The notes under the pieces are model-generated. The model had not been told where the DNA came from, searched no databases, and worked only from the letters and a program-made list of their open reading frames with translations. The position numbers and the translations under genes were made by a program. A stretch of DNA of 64,000 nt from Lucinisca nassula (lineage: Eukaryota; Mollusca; Bivalvia; Lucinida; Lucinidae), in NCBI GenBank assembly GCA_963580285.1, contig OY757016.1:46869228-46933227 (forward strand), written 5' to 3'. How positions within the stretch are numbered: the first letter of the stretch is position 1; the number at the start of each line of letters is the position of its first letter. Below are positions 50,370-59,196 of the stretch, piece by piece.

Positions 50370-50795
50370 GCAGACGTCAAGTTATCATGTTCCAATTTTG
50401 GAATCATTGCCACAAGTTTATAAGGCTCTCCTTGATCTTGCACATTTTGTTGGATTTTGGATGAACAATAATTGTAAATAGCATGTGTTGTGCATTTACC
50501 AGTTTCACAAGGTGAAATATAGACTTTTTTTGTTCATTATCTGTTAGGAATGCAGAAACCATTCATAGCTGGTGCATTTTGACCTGAGACTGACCTCTAT
50601 GCAAAAAATAAATTAGTCCAGTGTTTTCGCCTAATAGGTCGGTTTTCGTAAATTCGTGAATTTTCGGCATCTCTGAGTGGTGACCTGTTTACCGACCTCT
50701 ATGTATTGAATAACAATAATGACCTCTTCGGAAAATGGCGAAGATAAATATATGCAATCAGTCAGGTGTGAAATTATGGTAATCATCACGCTAAC
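50370..50795. other. No gene recognised
   Basis: Intronic DNA without assigned repeats. Confidence 0.4.
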
Positions 50796-50799
50796 AAGT

Positions 50800-51030
50800 C
50801 CGTGAAATGAACACCCCCTTACACCCCGCTTTATATAGAGAAAACTGGGGTTTAGTGGGGTAGACATTATTTTCCTTATTTCTTCTCATAGACATAGGTT
50901 GTGGGTACTCGTTAGAACCGCCTCAATGAGGCGGGTCTAACGAGCACCCACAATCTATGTTTTGAGTATAAATAAGAATAATATCACAAATTTTCATCAG
51001 AAAAATGACCATTTTGGAGATGTAAAAAGT
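50800..51030. mobile_element. H2 element, full
   Basis: Palindrome 50889-50965 (CATAGGTTGTGGGTACTCGT..CCGCCTCAATGAGGCGG..CGAGCACCCACAATCTATG). Left flank GAACACCCCCTTACACCCCG, CTGGGGTTTAGTGGGG; right flank ATGACCATTTTGGAGATG. Confidence 0.85.
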
Positions 51031-51285
51031 AGTTTGGGTTGTAGTACCAAAGTGTTAATCCAAAATCATTAGTCCATAGACAAAATGGCAAATATCAATG
51101 TTCAGATCAACAGACATGGACTCCAGAAGAGTGTAATCAGGTGTCATTTCAAAATGTAATCATTTCAAAATGCATTTTGAAACACAGGTGTGTTACCGTA
51201 ATGAGAGGTCACCAGTCTCATGTCACATTGTTCGAACTATACCCTAACCTGAACTGAACTGCACAACAGAAGAAATTCTCATTTT

Positions 51286-52603
51286 TTGTCGCGCCTGCTA
51301 TTAGCATGGCACGACATAGGCGCCCGGTTTTCCGTTCGTCCGTTTGTCCATTCGTTCGTCCGTCTGTTCGTCAAGGTGTCAACATTTGCGACCACCCTAG
51401 CGTTCACCCTAATGGTCAAGTTTATATCTCAAGAACTATAAGAGCTTCATTAATGATACTTGGTACAAACTTGTGTCTGGGGATGACAACTTACATGCAA
51501 GCATCCATATTTGACCTTGACCTACATTTCATGGTTCACTGACTTTGTAAAATATTGCGACCACCCTAGCGTTCACCCTAATGGTCAAGTTTATTTCTCA
51601 AGAGCTATAAGGGCTTCATTAATGATATGTGGTACAAACTTGTATCTGTGGATGGCAACTTAAATGCAAGCATCCATATTTGACCTTGACCTACTTTTCA
51701 TGGTTCACTGACTTTGTAAAATATTGCAACCACCCTAGCGTTCACCCTAATGGTCAAGTTTATTTCTCAAGAACTATAAGAGCTTTATCAATGATACTTG
51801 GTACAAACTTGTATCACGGGATGACAGCTTACATGCAAGCAACCATATTTTACCTTGACCTACATGTCATGGATCACTGACTTTGTAAAATATTGTGGCC
51901 ACCCTAGCGTTCACCCTAAGGTTCAAGTTTATTTCTCAAGAACTATAAGAGCTTCATTTATGATACTTGGTACAAACTTGTATCAAGGGATGACAACTTA
52001 CATGCAAGCAACCATATTTGACCTTGACCTACATTTCATGGGTCACTGACTTCGTCAAATATTGCGACCACCCTAGCGTTCACCCTAAGGTTCAAGTTTA
52101 TTTCTCAAGAACTATAAGAGCTTCATTTATGATACTTGGTATAAACTTGTATCACGGGATGGCAACTAATATGCAAGCAACCATATTTGACCTTGACCTA
52201 CACTTCATGGGTCACTGACTTCGTAAAATATTGCGACCACCCTAGCGTTCACCCTAAGGTTCAAGTTTATTTCTGAAGAACTATAAGAGCTTCATTAATG
52301 ATACTTGGTACAAACTTGTATCTGGAGATGGAAACATAAATGCAAGCATCCATATTTGACCTTGACCTACATTTTATGGTTCACTGACTTTGTAAAATAT
52401 TGCAATCACCCTAGCGTTCACCCTAATGGTTAAGTTCATTTCTTAAGAATTATTACAGCTAAATCAATGATACTTAGTGCAAGCTTGCATTTAAGAATGG
52501 CAACTTCTATGTAAGCATCTATGTTTGAAGTTGGCCTAGATGTCATGGTTCACTGACTTTGCGCCCCCACAGGCGCAACATAGCCTTCGGCGGAATTCTT
52601 GTT
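51286..52603 (+). mobile_element. Helentron-like element, exact 169-bp tandem core
   Basis: 5' end TTTGTCGCGCCTGC with inner GCATGGCACGACATAGGCGC. A TCCGTTCG block follows, then seven units whose ACCACCCTAGCG motif falls at 51391, 51560, 51729, 51898, 52067, 52236 and 52405 (spacing always 169). 3' end AGGCGCAACA, hairpin GCCTTCGGC, GGAATTCTTGTT. Each unit contains TGACCTTGACCTACA. No transposase is present. Confidence 0.9.
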
Positions 52604-52609
52604 TTCAGA

Positions 52610-52750
52610 GATGATAGGCTTTATATCTAATCAAATGTCTTCCTAGCTGCTGAATGTGTCTGATGGCATGTCAAGCCTTATTTTCTCAGAAAAACTATAA
52701 TAAAAGCGATATTTGAAAATGCCGTCTGCAATTTTGGGATTCTCTCAGAT
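52610..52750. mobile_element. M9 element fragment
   Basis: CTGATGGCATGTCAAGCCTT, ATTTTCTCAGAAAAACTATA and TTGAAAATGCCGTCTGC. Confidence 0.55.
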
Positions 52751-52861
52751 GCTTTATGAGTTAATACAAAGTGAATTTCCTAGAAAATTACATTTCCTGC
52801 ATTTCAATAAATTGATTTCAAAGATAAGTGAATCTTTTCTTTCTTATCGTCCTATCTTACT

Positions 52862-53096
52862 ATCCCTTAAGATGCTGAGAAAAATTGCATCTGGAAATGT
52901 CGTCTGTTTATGTCGTCTGCTACATCTTCTTGCAAACTTTTCAGACGCAGTTTTGCATACAGGCAAACAGTGTGAACCCTGATCAGACTGCTCCTAGTGG
53001 AGCAGTCTGATCAGGTTCCACACTGTTTGTACAAATGTCTTTTAAAGTATTTTCAGCTGACAACAGAACAGAGACTGGCATCTTAATAAAGGTTAA
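52862..53096. mobile_element. T3 MITE
   Basis: ATCCCTTAAGATGCTGAGAA to GGCATCTTAATAAAGG-TTAA. H1 tip CTGCTCCTAGTGGAGCAG. Confidence 0.85.
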
Positions 53097-53284
53097 TGTT
53101 TTTTCTGCAAAGAAATTCTATTAAGTTCTCAGAACCTGAAAGCCCATCACATAAATTATTGAAATTTCATATAAATTTGAATAAAAGGAAACAATTTCTA
53201 TGAACTTCTATTCATAGCAGAGAAGTGTCTGAGATTAAATAAGGGATAAATAGCAAAAAAAATAATAAAAAATACTTCAATTGC

Positions 53285-53410
53285 CAATTTTACTCTACAA
53301 GTACCAAACGCAAATGTAGCAGCATTTTCAAGTATTTTTTGCTGTTTTCAGGAAAAATAAGGCTTGAAATTTGATGTGAATTGCCTATTGGCACAAGAAA
53401 TGTCTAGTCT
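53285..53410. mobile_element. M9 element fragment
   Basis: GCAGCATTTTCAAGTATTTT, AATAAGGCTTGAAATTTGAT-GTGAATTGCC and GCACAAGAAATGTC. Confidence 0.45.
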
Positions 53411-53857
53411 GAATACTGGTAACCGCTCTGAAGTACTGCTAATAAGCCTTTGTACTAAGCCTGCTCAGTAAAATAAGTTCTGAATGGTTGGATCACCAAA
53501 TAAATGAAAATAGCAGACTCGGTTTTATTGAGTCTGTTCATGACCAGTACTGAGCCCTCTAGCACCAGCTTAAGCCTGTCTCACACAGAACACACGGCTT
53601 ATACGGTTGGCCACCCGTGTAAACCGTACATACAACCGAACCAACCGTGGCCTTATCCGAGTTACACTCGGGCCATTCGAGTGTATCCGTGAAAGCCGTG
53701 TATGATTTTTAAATCTTTTAAAAAACTGGCATGGGTGCCCTGTCCGTGTATGATCGTATTAGCGATCGTACAAGACTGTGAGAGACCGTACGAGACCGTA
53801 TATACAACTGCACATGAAGTCCACTCCACGAGTGAGCTCAACCGTGTCAATATCGTA

Positions 53858-54296
53858 TATAAATCGCATGAAATTGTGTGAAACCGTTCCCAAGTCCTAC
53901 ATCCAACACCCGGATTAACACTCGAATGTCACACGATCACCGTACGATTCACACGAGTGTACACACGGTTTTATACGATCGCCATACGACCAATACGGTT
54001 TCATACGATCGCCATACAACCAATACGGTTCAAGTACGAATTATACATGGTCAAGTACGACCAGACACGGTCTCTATAAATCGCATGAAATTGTGTGAAA
54101 CCGTTCCCAAGTCCTACATCCAACACCCGGATTAACACTCGAATGTCACACGATCACCGTACGATTCACACGAGTGTACACACGGTTTTATACGATCGCC
54201 ATACGACCAATACGGTTTCATACGATCGCCATACAACCAATACGGTTCAAGTACGAATTATACATGGTCAAGTACGACCAGACACGGTCTCTACGT
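53858..54296. repeat. Two-copy tandem duplication of about 216 bp
   Basis: The segment TATAAATCGCATGAAATTGT..ACCAGACACGGTCTC occurs at about 53858-54073 and 54074-54290, apparently identical. It lies inside the Harbinger-type element. Confidence 0.88.
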
Positions 54297-54441
54297 CTGT
54301 ACAAAGCTCGTGTATGATCATACAGCACTCGAACACAACAGAAAACACAACTACCTGCTGCCACCTTGAAACAACAGAGTACTTGCTACATAATGCCTCC
54401 AAAGAAGAAGGTCACCAAAAGAATCCCCATGGAAGATTCTA

Positions 54442-54657
54442 TCAGCGAGAATACAAAAAGGGCCACCAAGGCCCTCCGACAGCTGCAACCTGTTGACCCT
54501 GTCTTCTTTGGAGCCATTCTCTTGTCCAAACTTGCCTCTTTCTTCTTCTCCTTCTGTTGGCTTGTTCTTGTCTCCCCTCACACCTTCTGGCCAAAATAAT
54601 CTCAATGTCTATCAGTCTTATCATGATTTCTAATTCCCTTATTCTGTCATCTGCCAT
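54442..54657 (-). pseudogene. N-terminal remnant of a Harbinger-type transposase
   Basis: The minus strand reads MADDRIRELEIMIRLIDIEI, then RRRRRKRQVWTREWLQRRQ, before losing similarity. An arginine-rich run followed by W..P/E-WLQRR is the usual beginning of animal PIF/Harbinger nucleases (HARBI1-like), where it precedes the DDE domain. The rest of the protein, including any catalytic residue, is absent. The element could move only with help from an intact relative. The assignment rests on one short motif plus the termini and TTA flanks. Confidence 0.55.
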
Positions 54658-55311
54658 TTTGATAACTTCTCTGTTGAAAGTTCGAAAATTTATGAAGCCA
54701 AGCCTTCAAAACGAGTCAATTTATATCAAAACATACACGAATGTGTGATAATTCGAGCATAACTCGAACAAAAGTGGGTGGATCCGTATGTAAACCCTGT
54801 AAATGTCCAGTTATTCGAGTAAAAGTCGTGTTTAATCGTACTAGACCGTAATAGACCGTACTATACCGTACTTGGAACCGTACAACAATCGTATGAAAGT
54901 CGTTTTGCAAATCATGTTCCAACTGTGACAAACCTTGCTTGACCGAGTATATCCTTGCTTTGTTCGTACATACTCGTGCTACATTCGCGTCTAAATCGTA
55001 CCAACTCATCCCCAGGCACGGTTGGAGCTCAATACTCGTACCAGTCAACCCGTGTGTAACAGAGTATACCGTATTGGAACCGTGTGCCCAACCGTGTTCT
55101 GTGTGAGACAGGCTTTAAGCAGAACTCTATTTTCAAAATGATTCTAAATGAACTCAATGATCCCAAAGGACCAGAAAATATAATCTGCACTATGATGCTG
55201 TACGGGGAGACTTTTTACGGCCGCCACATGGCACAACACCAGCTGCAGTGAAGATAGATAAGTTCTGAATAGTTGGATCCTTTGGAAGTATGGTTAGGTA
55301 AACAGACTGGA

Positions 55312-55514
55312 ATTTGGATACCTTCAGGACTTGCCGTAATTCTCATAGAATTTTAACAAATTTGTTTCAAGATCCTGCAAGTTGTCCAAAAGGTGCAGAC
55401 GGAATGGCAAACAGTGTAGACCCTGATCAGACTGCTCCTTCAGGAGCAGTCTGATCTGGGTCTGCACTGTTTGCTTAGTCCTATCTGTCCCAATACTTGG
55501 GATCATTGCAGTAA
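55312..55514. mobile_element. P4 MITE, left end missing
   Basis: Starts at AATTTGGATACCTTCAGGAC and ends CTTGGGATCATTGCAGTA. H1 tip CTGCTCCTTCAGGAGCAG. Confidence 0.88.
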
Positions 55515-55636
55515 TGACCATTTTGTGTTGACTGGGCTGTTAAAATCCAAAACAAAACAGAAAAAGGCACTATTTGTACTTACCTTAGATATTTCTTAAA
55601 AACTGGTGCGTTATTTTGGTATTTGTTTTATTTCAG

Positions 55637-55722
55637 TGTGTAATTGTGCTGTACATAAGAAATGTCACGAGAAAATCCTGGGGAACTGTCCAGGCAGCGC
55701 CAAGGACAGCAGAGAAACAAAG
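55637..55722 (+). CDS. PRKCD: PKC exon: end of C1A and linker
   Basis: Acceptor TTTTATTTCAG to 55636 and donor GTAAGC from 55723; 86 nt, ending on a codon boundary. With the carried-over G it encodes VCNCAVHKKCHEKILGNC and then PGSAKDSRETK. It supplies the last zinc ligands of C1A: Cys-x2-Cys-x4-His-x2-Cys-x7-Cys. C1A therefore has the complete H-x12-C-x2-C-x13-C-x2-C-x4-H-x2-C-x7-C pattern and should fold and bind two zinc ions. An extra cysteine (CNCAV) replaces alanine of vertebrate delta. The linker to C1B is short, as usual for delta/theta. Confidence 0.94.
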
Positions 55723-55820
55723 GTAAGCAGATAGGAACCATGTCAGACAGACATGTTCTTCAGCAAATACGTAAGCAGTTCAAAATAAAAAGTTTTCTTC
55801 CCATTTAACTCTTTCAGCCT

Positions 55821-57660
55821 GGGGCCTGTTGTTCAAAGCATCGTTAGCTTAACGAGCTTGTTAGTGTCCAAATTGTTAACTGTTCTAGCAAGTACAATAT
55901 CTAAAATTCTTGTATTTTTGCTGACAAAATGTGAACAGCTTGATGCAAAAGCTGCTCATTTTTACAGCAAAAATACTAGCATATGATCAAAGTTTTAACA
56001 ATACATTAACTAAAAAGCATTGTTATAGCCCCGCTTTGAAAAAGTGGGGCTATATTGGATTTGCCATGTCCTTCTGTCATTCCGTAATTCCGTGATTCCG
56101 TTAATTTGTGTTGGCTCCATAACTTTGTATCTGCTTAACATATTTTCATGAAACTTCACACAAATGTTAAACACCATAAGACAATGTGCAGAGCGAAGGA
56201 ATTATAACTGTGGATTGCCTACTTTTGGAGTTATTGCCCTTTGAACATTTTCCGTAATTCCGTGATTCCGTTAATTTGTGTTGGCTCCATAACTTTGTAT
56301 CTGCTTAACATATTTTCATGAAACTTCACACAAATGTTAAACACCATAAGACAATGTGCAGAGCGAAGGAATTATAACTGTGGATTGCCTACTTTTGGAG
56401 TTATTGCCCTTTGAACATTGAAAAATGGCAATTTTAATTGTGTCCGCTTCATAACTCGAAAACCGTTTGAGATATTTTTAGGAAACTTCACACAAATGTT
56501 AAGCACTATGAGACGATGTGCAGAGCGCAGGAACCATAACTCTGCATTGCTTATTTTTGGAGTTATTGCCCTTTGAACATTGAAAAATGGCAATTTTAAC
56601 AGTGTCCGCTTCATAACTCGAAAACCGTTTGAGATAATTTCATGAAACTTCACACAAATGTTAAGCACTATGAGACAATGTGCAGAGCGCAAGAACCATA
56701 ACTCTGGTTTTCGTATTTTCTGTGTGTCTGTCTGTGTGTCTGTCTGTGTCTGTTAACAATTTTCGTGTCCGCTCCATAACTTTAAAACCCATTCACATAT
56801 TTTCATGAAACTTCACACAAACATTAAACACCATGAGATGGTGTGCAGAGTGCAGGAACCATAACTCTGGATTGCCTAATTTTTTAGTTATTTCCCTTTG
56901 AATATTGAAAAATATCAATTTTAGCCGTCTTTGCTCGATAACTCAAAAAACTTTTGAGATATTTTTATGAAACTTCACACAAATGTAAAGCACCATATTA
57001 CGTGTGCAGAGCGCAGGAACCCAAACTCTGGATTGTCTACTTTTTCAGTTATAGGCTTTTGAATATTAAAAAATGGCAATTTTAACTATGTCCGCTCCAT
57101 AACCGTTTCTGATATTTTCATGAAACTTCAAATAAATGAAAAGCACCTTGAGATGATGTGCAGAGTGCAGGAACCATAACTCTGGTTTGCCTACTTTAGG
57201 AGTTATTGCCCTTTGAACATTTAAAAAGGCAATTTTGACTGTGTCGGCTCCATAACTCACAAACCATTTGAGATATTTTCATGACACTTCACACAAGTGT
57301 AAAGCACCATGAGACAATGTGCAGAGCGCAGGAACCCTGACTCTGATTTGCCTACTTTAGGAGTTATTACCCTTTGAACATTGAAAAATGGAAGATGAAA
57401 TTTAGTATAAACATGAACATTCTGGTAATGTATCATGCTCATTGAAATGAGGGACAAGGGCTCACAACTCTTAGAGTTTTTCCAGATAATGTAAAATTTT
57501 CAACAGTTATTTCTTGTTCATAACTGTTTTCTCTGCAGCTTAAATAACTTTCTTCTCTGACAGCGCTGAAGCGGGGCTATAGTCAGATCCTCTGAAAGCT
57601 CTAGTTAGTTTTGTCTGAAATTGACTCTTCTTGGGACGAGTTGATTATTAACAGGATGGC
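55821..57660. mobile_element. MITE-like host sequence interrupted by a Helentron-like element
   Basis: GGCCTGTTGTTCAAAGCATC-GTTAGCTTAACGAGC is the left part. AGTTTTGTCTGAAATTGACT at 57607 is the apparent continuation. The right terminus is not clearly recognised. Confidence 0.45.
56023..57606 (+). mobile_element. Helentron-like element, about 165-bp tandem core
   Basis: 5' end TTATAGCCCCGCTTTGAA-AAAGTGGGGCTA. 3' end GAAGCGGGGCTATAG, hairpin TCAGATCCTCTGA, AAGCTCTAGTT. About eight units contain TTTTCATGAAACTTCACACA and TGCAGAGCG(C/A)AGGAA. Units one and two (56082-56251, 56252-56420) are identical over about 169 bp. Confidence 0.9.
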
Positions 57661-57730
57661 ACACAGTGTAGATTCTGATGAGCTGGCTCATTATGAGCCA
57701 TCTCATCTGGACTTACACTGTTTGCTTCAG
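57655..57730. repeat. Isolated H1 palindrome (GAGATGAGC tip)
   Basis: GCACACAGTGTAGATTCTGA-TGAGCTGGCTCATTATGAGCC..GGACTTACACTGTTTGC. Same GATGAG variant as 38725. Confidence 0.65.
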
Positions 57731-57944
57731 TATATGTGCCAGTTTGTAAGGTTTAAAGGAGTAAAATAGCTGCATCTGAAGGCATTGCATCTGCCCATTT
57801 AATGTGACAATGTAACTTATATATACGAGTTGAGGTGGGGAGTTCAAAAGTTCATAGTACAGGGCAATTATCTAAAGGCAATGCAAAATGTCTTATATAT
57901 CGAGAGGGTCAGGGTCTGTACTTTTGCCACTTATTCAGCTTTTT

Positions 57945-58190
57945 TTTATGCCTTGCCACAAAAAGGGGTGGGGTATTATGTTATACCCTCCGAAATTTTG
58001 AGTGTCCGTCGGTATGTCAGTCCGTCAGCGCCTCATGATTTTGTGTCTGCTCCGTAACTCTGATACTGTTTGAGATATTTTCATGAAACTTCACAGATAC
58101 TTTTTGGACGACGTGCAGAACATATGAACTGTAACTCTAATTTTCCTGCTTTTGGAGTTATTGCCCTTTGAACATTGAACATAGCCATTT
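57945..58190 (+). mobile_element. Helentron-like element, 3' truncated
   Basis: TTTATGCCTTGCCACAAAAA..GGGTGGGGTATTATGTTATA start, GTGTCCGTCGGTATGTCAGT block and one core unit (TTTTCATGAAACTTCACAGA). There is no 3' hairpin; it stops where an M8 piece begins. Confidence 0.65.
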
Positions 58191-58194
58191 CTGC

Positions 58195-58296
58195 CATGTA
58201 GCTTATAGAAAAGCGAACAGGAAGTCCCAAAAGTTGTCTCCTTTTGAAAAATGGTGGAAAAATCTGCCTGGTGTTCACATTCCCCTTAAATTCATG
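58195..58296. mobile_element. M8 element, end fragment
   Basis: AAAAGCGAACAGGAAGTCCC, AAAAGTTGTCTCCTTTTGAA and TCTGCCTGGTGTTCACATTC. Confidence 0.6.
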
Positions 58297-58298
58297 GT

Positions 58299-58488
58299 TA
58301 CTGTATTGTTCCTAAATATTTGGACATTTCAGATCCTTAGCATATTTGTTCAAAATTTCAACATGTTGTGTCTAAAAAAGCTGGATGAGTGGCAAACAGT
58401 GTAGACCCTGATGAGACACTGCATTTTGCAGAGTTGCATCTAGGTTAACACTTTTCACTGAGGCGTGTCTGTTCAGATACATACGGTA
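58299..58488. mobile_element. P4 MITE ending 22 bp before a PKC exon
   Basis: TACTGTATTGTTCCTAAATA to CAGATACATACGGTA. H1 is diverged (GCAAACAGTGTAGACCCTGA-TGAGACACTGC). The intron's branch-point zone must fall inside it or in the 22 bases after it. Confidence 0.75.
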
Positions 58489-58510
58489 CAAATCTCTTCT
58501 CTGTTTTCAG

Positions 58511-58640
58511 ATGTTGACGGAGCGTTTCAACATCAACGTTCCCCACAAGTTCCGAGTTAATAATTACATGTCGCCAGCATTCTGTGATCATTGTGGCACA
58601 ATGTTATATGGACTCTTCAGACAGGGACTCAAATGTCAAG
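58511..58640 (+). CDS. PRKCD: PKC exon: first half of C1B
   Basis: Acceptor TCTCTGTTTTCAG to 58510 and donor GTCAGT from 58641; 130 nt (43 codons plus one base). It encodes [40 protein letters not shown] and KCQ. C1B begins at the histidine of PHKF: H-x12-C-x2-C-x13-C fits the zinc pattern. The fifth residue after the second cysteine is tyrosine (GTMLYGL). Vertebrate novel isoforms have tryptophan here and conventional isoforms tyrosine, and this position tunes diacylglycerol affinity. The exon that should finish C1B is not found in the remaining 5.4 kb. Confidence 0.94.
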
Positions 58641-58750
58641 GTCAGTAGTCGGGCGTTAAAATGAGATGCATAGAAACAAAATCAGATTGATGTCCATCAG
58701 CCATTGAAGCTATAGAGTGGCCTTTGGCATAGCTCATAGTCTAGATAAGG

Positions 58751-58772
58751 GGGGGGGGGGGGGGGGGGGGGA
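58751..58772. repeat. Poly-G run
   Basis: About 22 consecutive G residues. Length is likely polymorphic and error-prone. Confidence 0.9.
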
Positions 58773-58785
58773 AGGTAACAAGGGT

Positions 58786-59150
58786 AATTACCCCATTTTG
58801 TACCAAATGGAATCTTCCTCCTTGTATACAGTAAAATTCTGATATTAAGACCGCCTAAAATTAAGATTAATTCTGCTTTAAAAAAGCTTATTTAGTAGGC
58901 TGCAGTTGTTCTTTCTTTGTGTTTTCTACGGTGTCCTTTGGTCAGACACCAACTTTGGGACTAATATAGGAATTTTACTGAATGTACCAGGAGTCTAGTT
59001 CAAAATTTAGCGATTTAGGGATGAGAGGTTGTGTTTTTTTTTTTTCAAAATTTATTAGGAAAATGGTGGAACCTTTTGCAAAGTAAAAGCTCTGATCAGA
59101 CGCTGCATTTTGCGGAGTCTGATCTGGGTCTGCACTGTTTGCAAACTACT
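58786..59150. mobile_element. T2 MITE interrupted by a smaller MITE
   Basis: Left ACCCCATTTTGTACCAAATG-GAATCTTCC. It resumes after the insertion with ACCAGGAGTCTAGTTCAAAA, H1 (GCAAAGTAAAAGCTCTGATC..TCTGATCTGGGTCTGCACTG) and stops without a clear right end. Confidence 0.7.
58829..58980. mobile_element. Short MITE nested in the T2 element
   Basis: Terminal inverted repeats CAGTAAAATTCTGATATTAA-GACC and GGACTAATATAGGAATTTTA-CTG. Left flank TA. Confidence 0.8.
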
Positions 59151-59156
59151 TATTTT

Positions 59157-59196
59157 GGGTTTTGTTTGTTTGTTTGATTTGATTTGAGGTTTAAAG
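59157..59196 (-). mobile_element. SINE-X tail fragment
   Basis: TTTTGTTTGTTTGTTTGATT-TGATTTGAGGTTTAAAG only. Confidence 0.6.

Larger units (their letters stand above)
53572..55117. mobile_element. PIF/Harbinger-type element, internally decayed
   Basis: Terminal inverted repeats AGCCTGTCTCACACAGAACA and GTTCTGTGTGAGACAGGCT, with TTA on both outer sides, the three-base target duplication usual for PIF/Harbinger. CGTA-rich motifs crowd both subterminal regions (ACCGTAC, CGTACGA, GATCGCCATACGACC). A transposase-like remnant lies on the minus strand at 54470-54657. A 215-bp direct duplication lies on its left side. Confidence 0.8.
49331..55636 (+). other. Intron (6306 bp)
   Basis: GTGAGT..GTTTTATTTCAG. 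Contains a palindromic element, T2 pair, H2, a Helentron-like element, M9, T3, the Harbinger relic and a P4. 49501-49720, 50370-50790 and 53100-53280 show no assigned repeat. Confidence 0.85.
55723..58510 (+). other. Intron (2788 bp)
   Basis: GTAAGC..CTCTGTTTTCAG. Contains a MITE split by a Helentron-like element, an isolated H1, a truncated Helentron-like piece, an M8 piece and a P4 that ends 22 bp before the next exon. Confidence 0.85.
27603..58640 (+). other. PRKCD: Novel protein kinase C gene (delta/theta type), six internal exons; gene incomplete in window
   Basis: The joined exons read, in order: second half of an N-terminal C2-like domain, a pseudosubstrate, a full C1A zinc finger, and C1B up to its first two metal-binding cysteines plus one more. 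That order (C2 before C1) is the novel, calcium-independent, diacylglycerol-activated PKC architecture. The C2 half resembles delta/theta rather than epsilon/eta. All five introns are GT-AG (5531, 12754, 2996, 6306 and 2788 bp). I could not find the exon(s) for the first ~40 residues at 1-27602, nor the remaining C1B and kinase exons after 58640. In animals such kinases act at membranes downstream of phospholipase C. The delta assignment is inference from conserved stretches; theta is the alternative. Confidence 0.85.

Noticed and set aside
51306..52218. Four consecutive similar ORFs suggestive of a small gene family
   Set aside because: They are the 169-bp tandem unit read in shifted frames; there is no start or splice context.
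54366..54599. Plus-strand ORF beginning MPPKKKVTKR
   Set aside because: It overlaps the minus-strand transposase remnant and ends in low-complexity leucine/phenylalanine. The minus-strand reading fits the element type better.
56023..57460. Minus-strand ORFs of 64-106 codons with a common LPFFNVQRAITPK motif
   Set aside because: They are the reverse frames of the tandem unit of the Helentron-like element.
5298..57730. H1 hairpins as bacterial terminators, riboswitches or a CRISPR array
   Set aside because: The context is an animal intron. Hairpins are embedded in TTAA-flanked elements, and there is no direct-repeat/spacer order.
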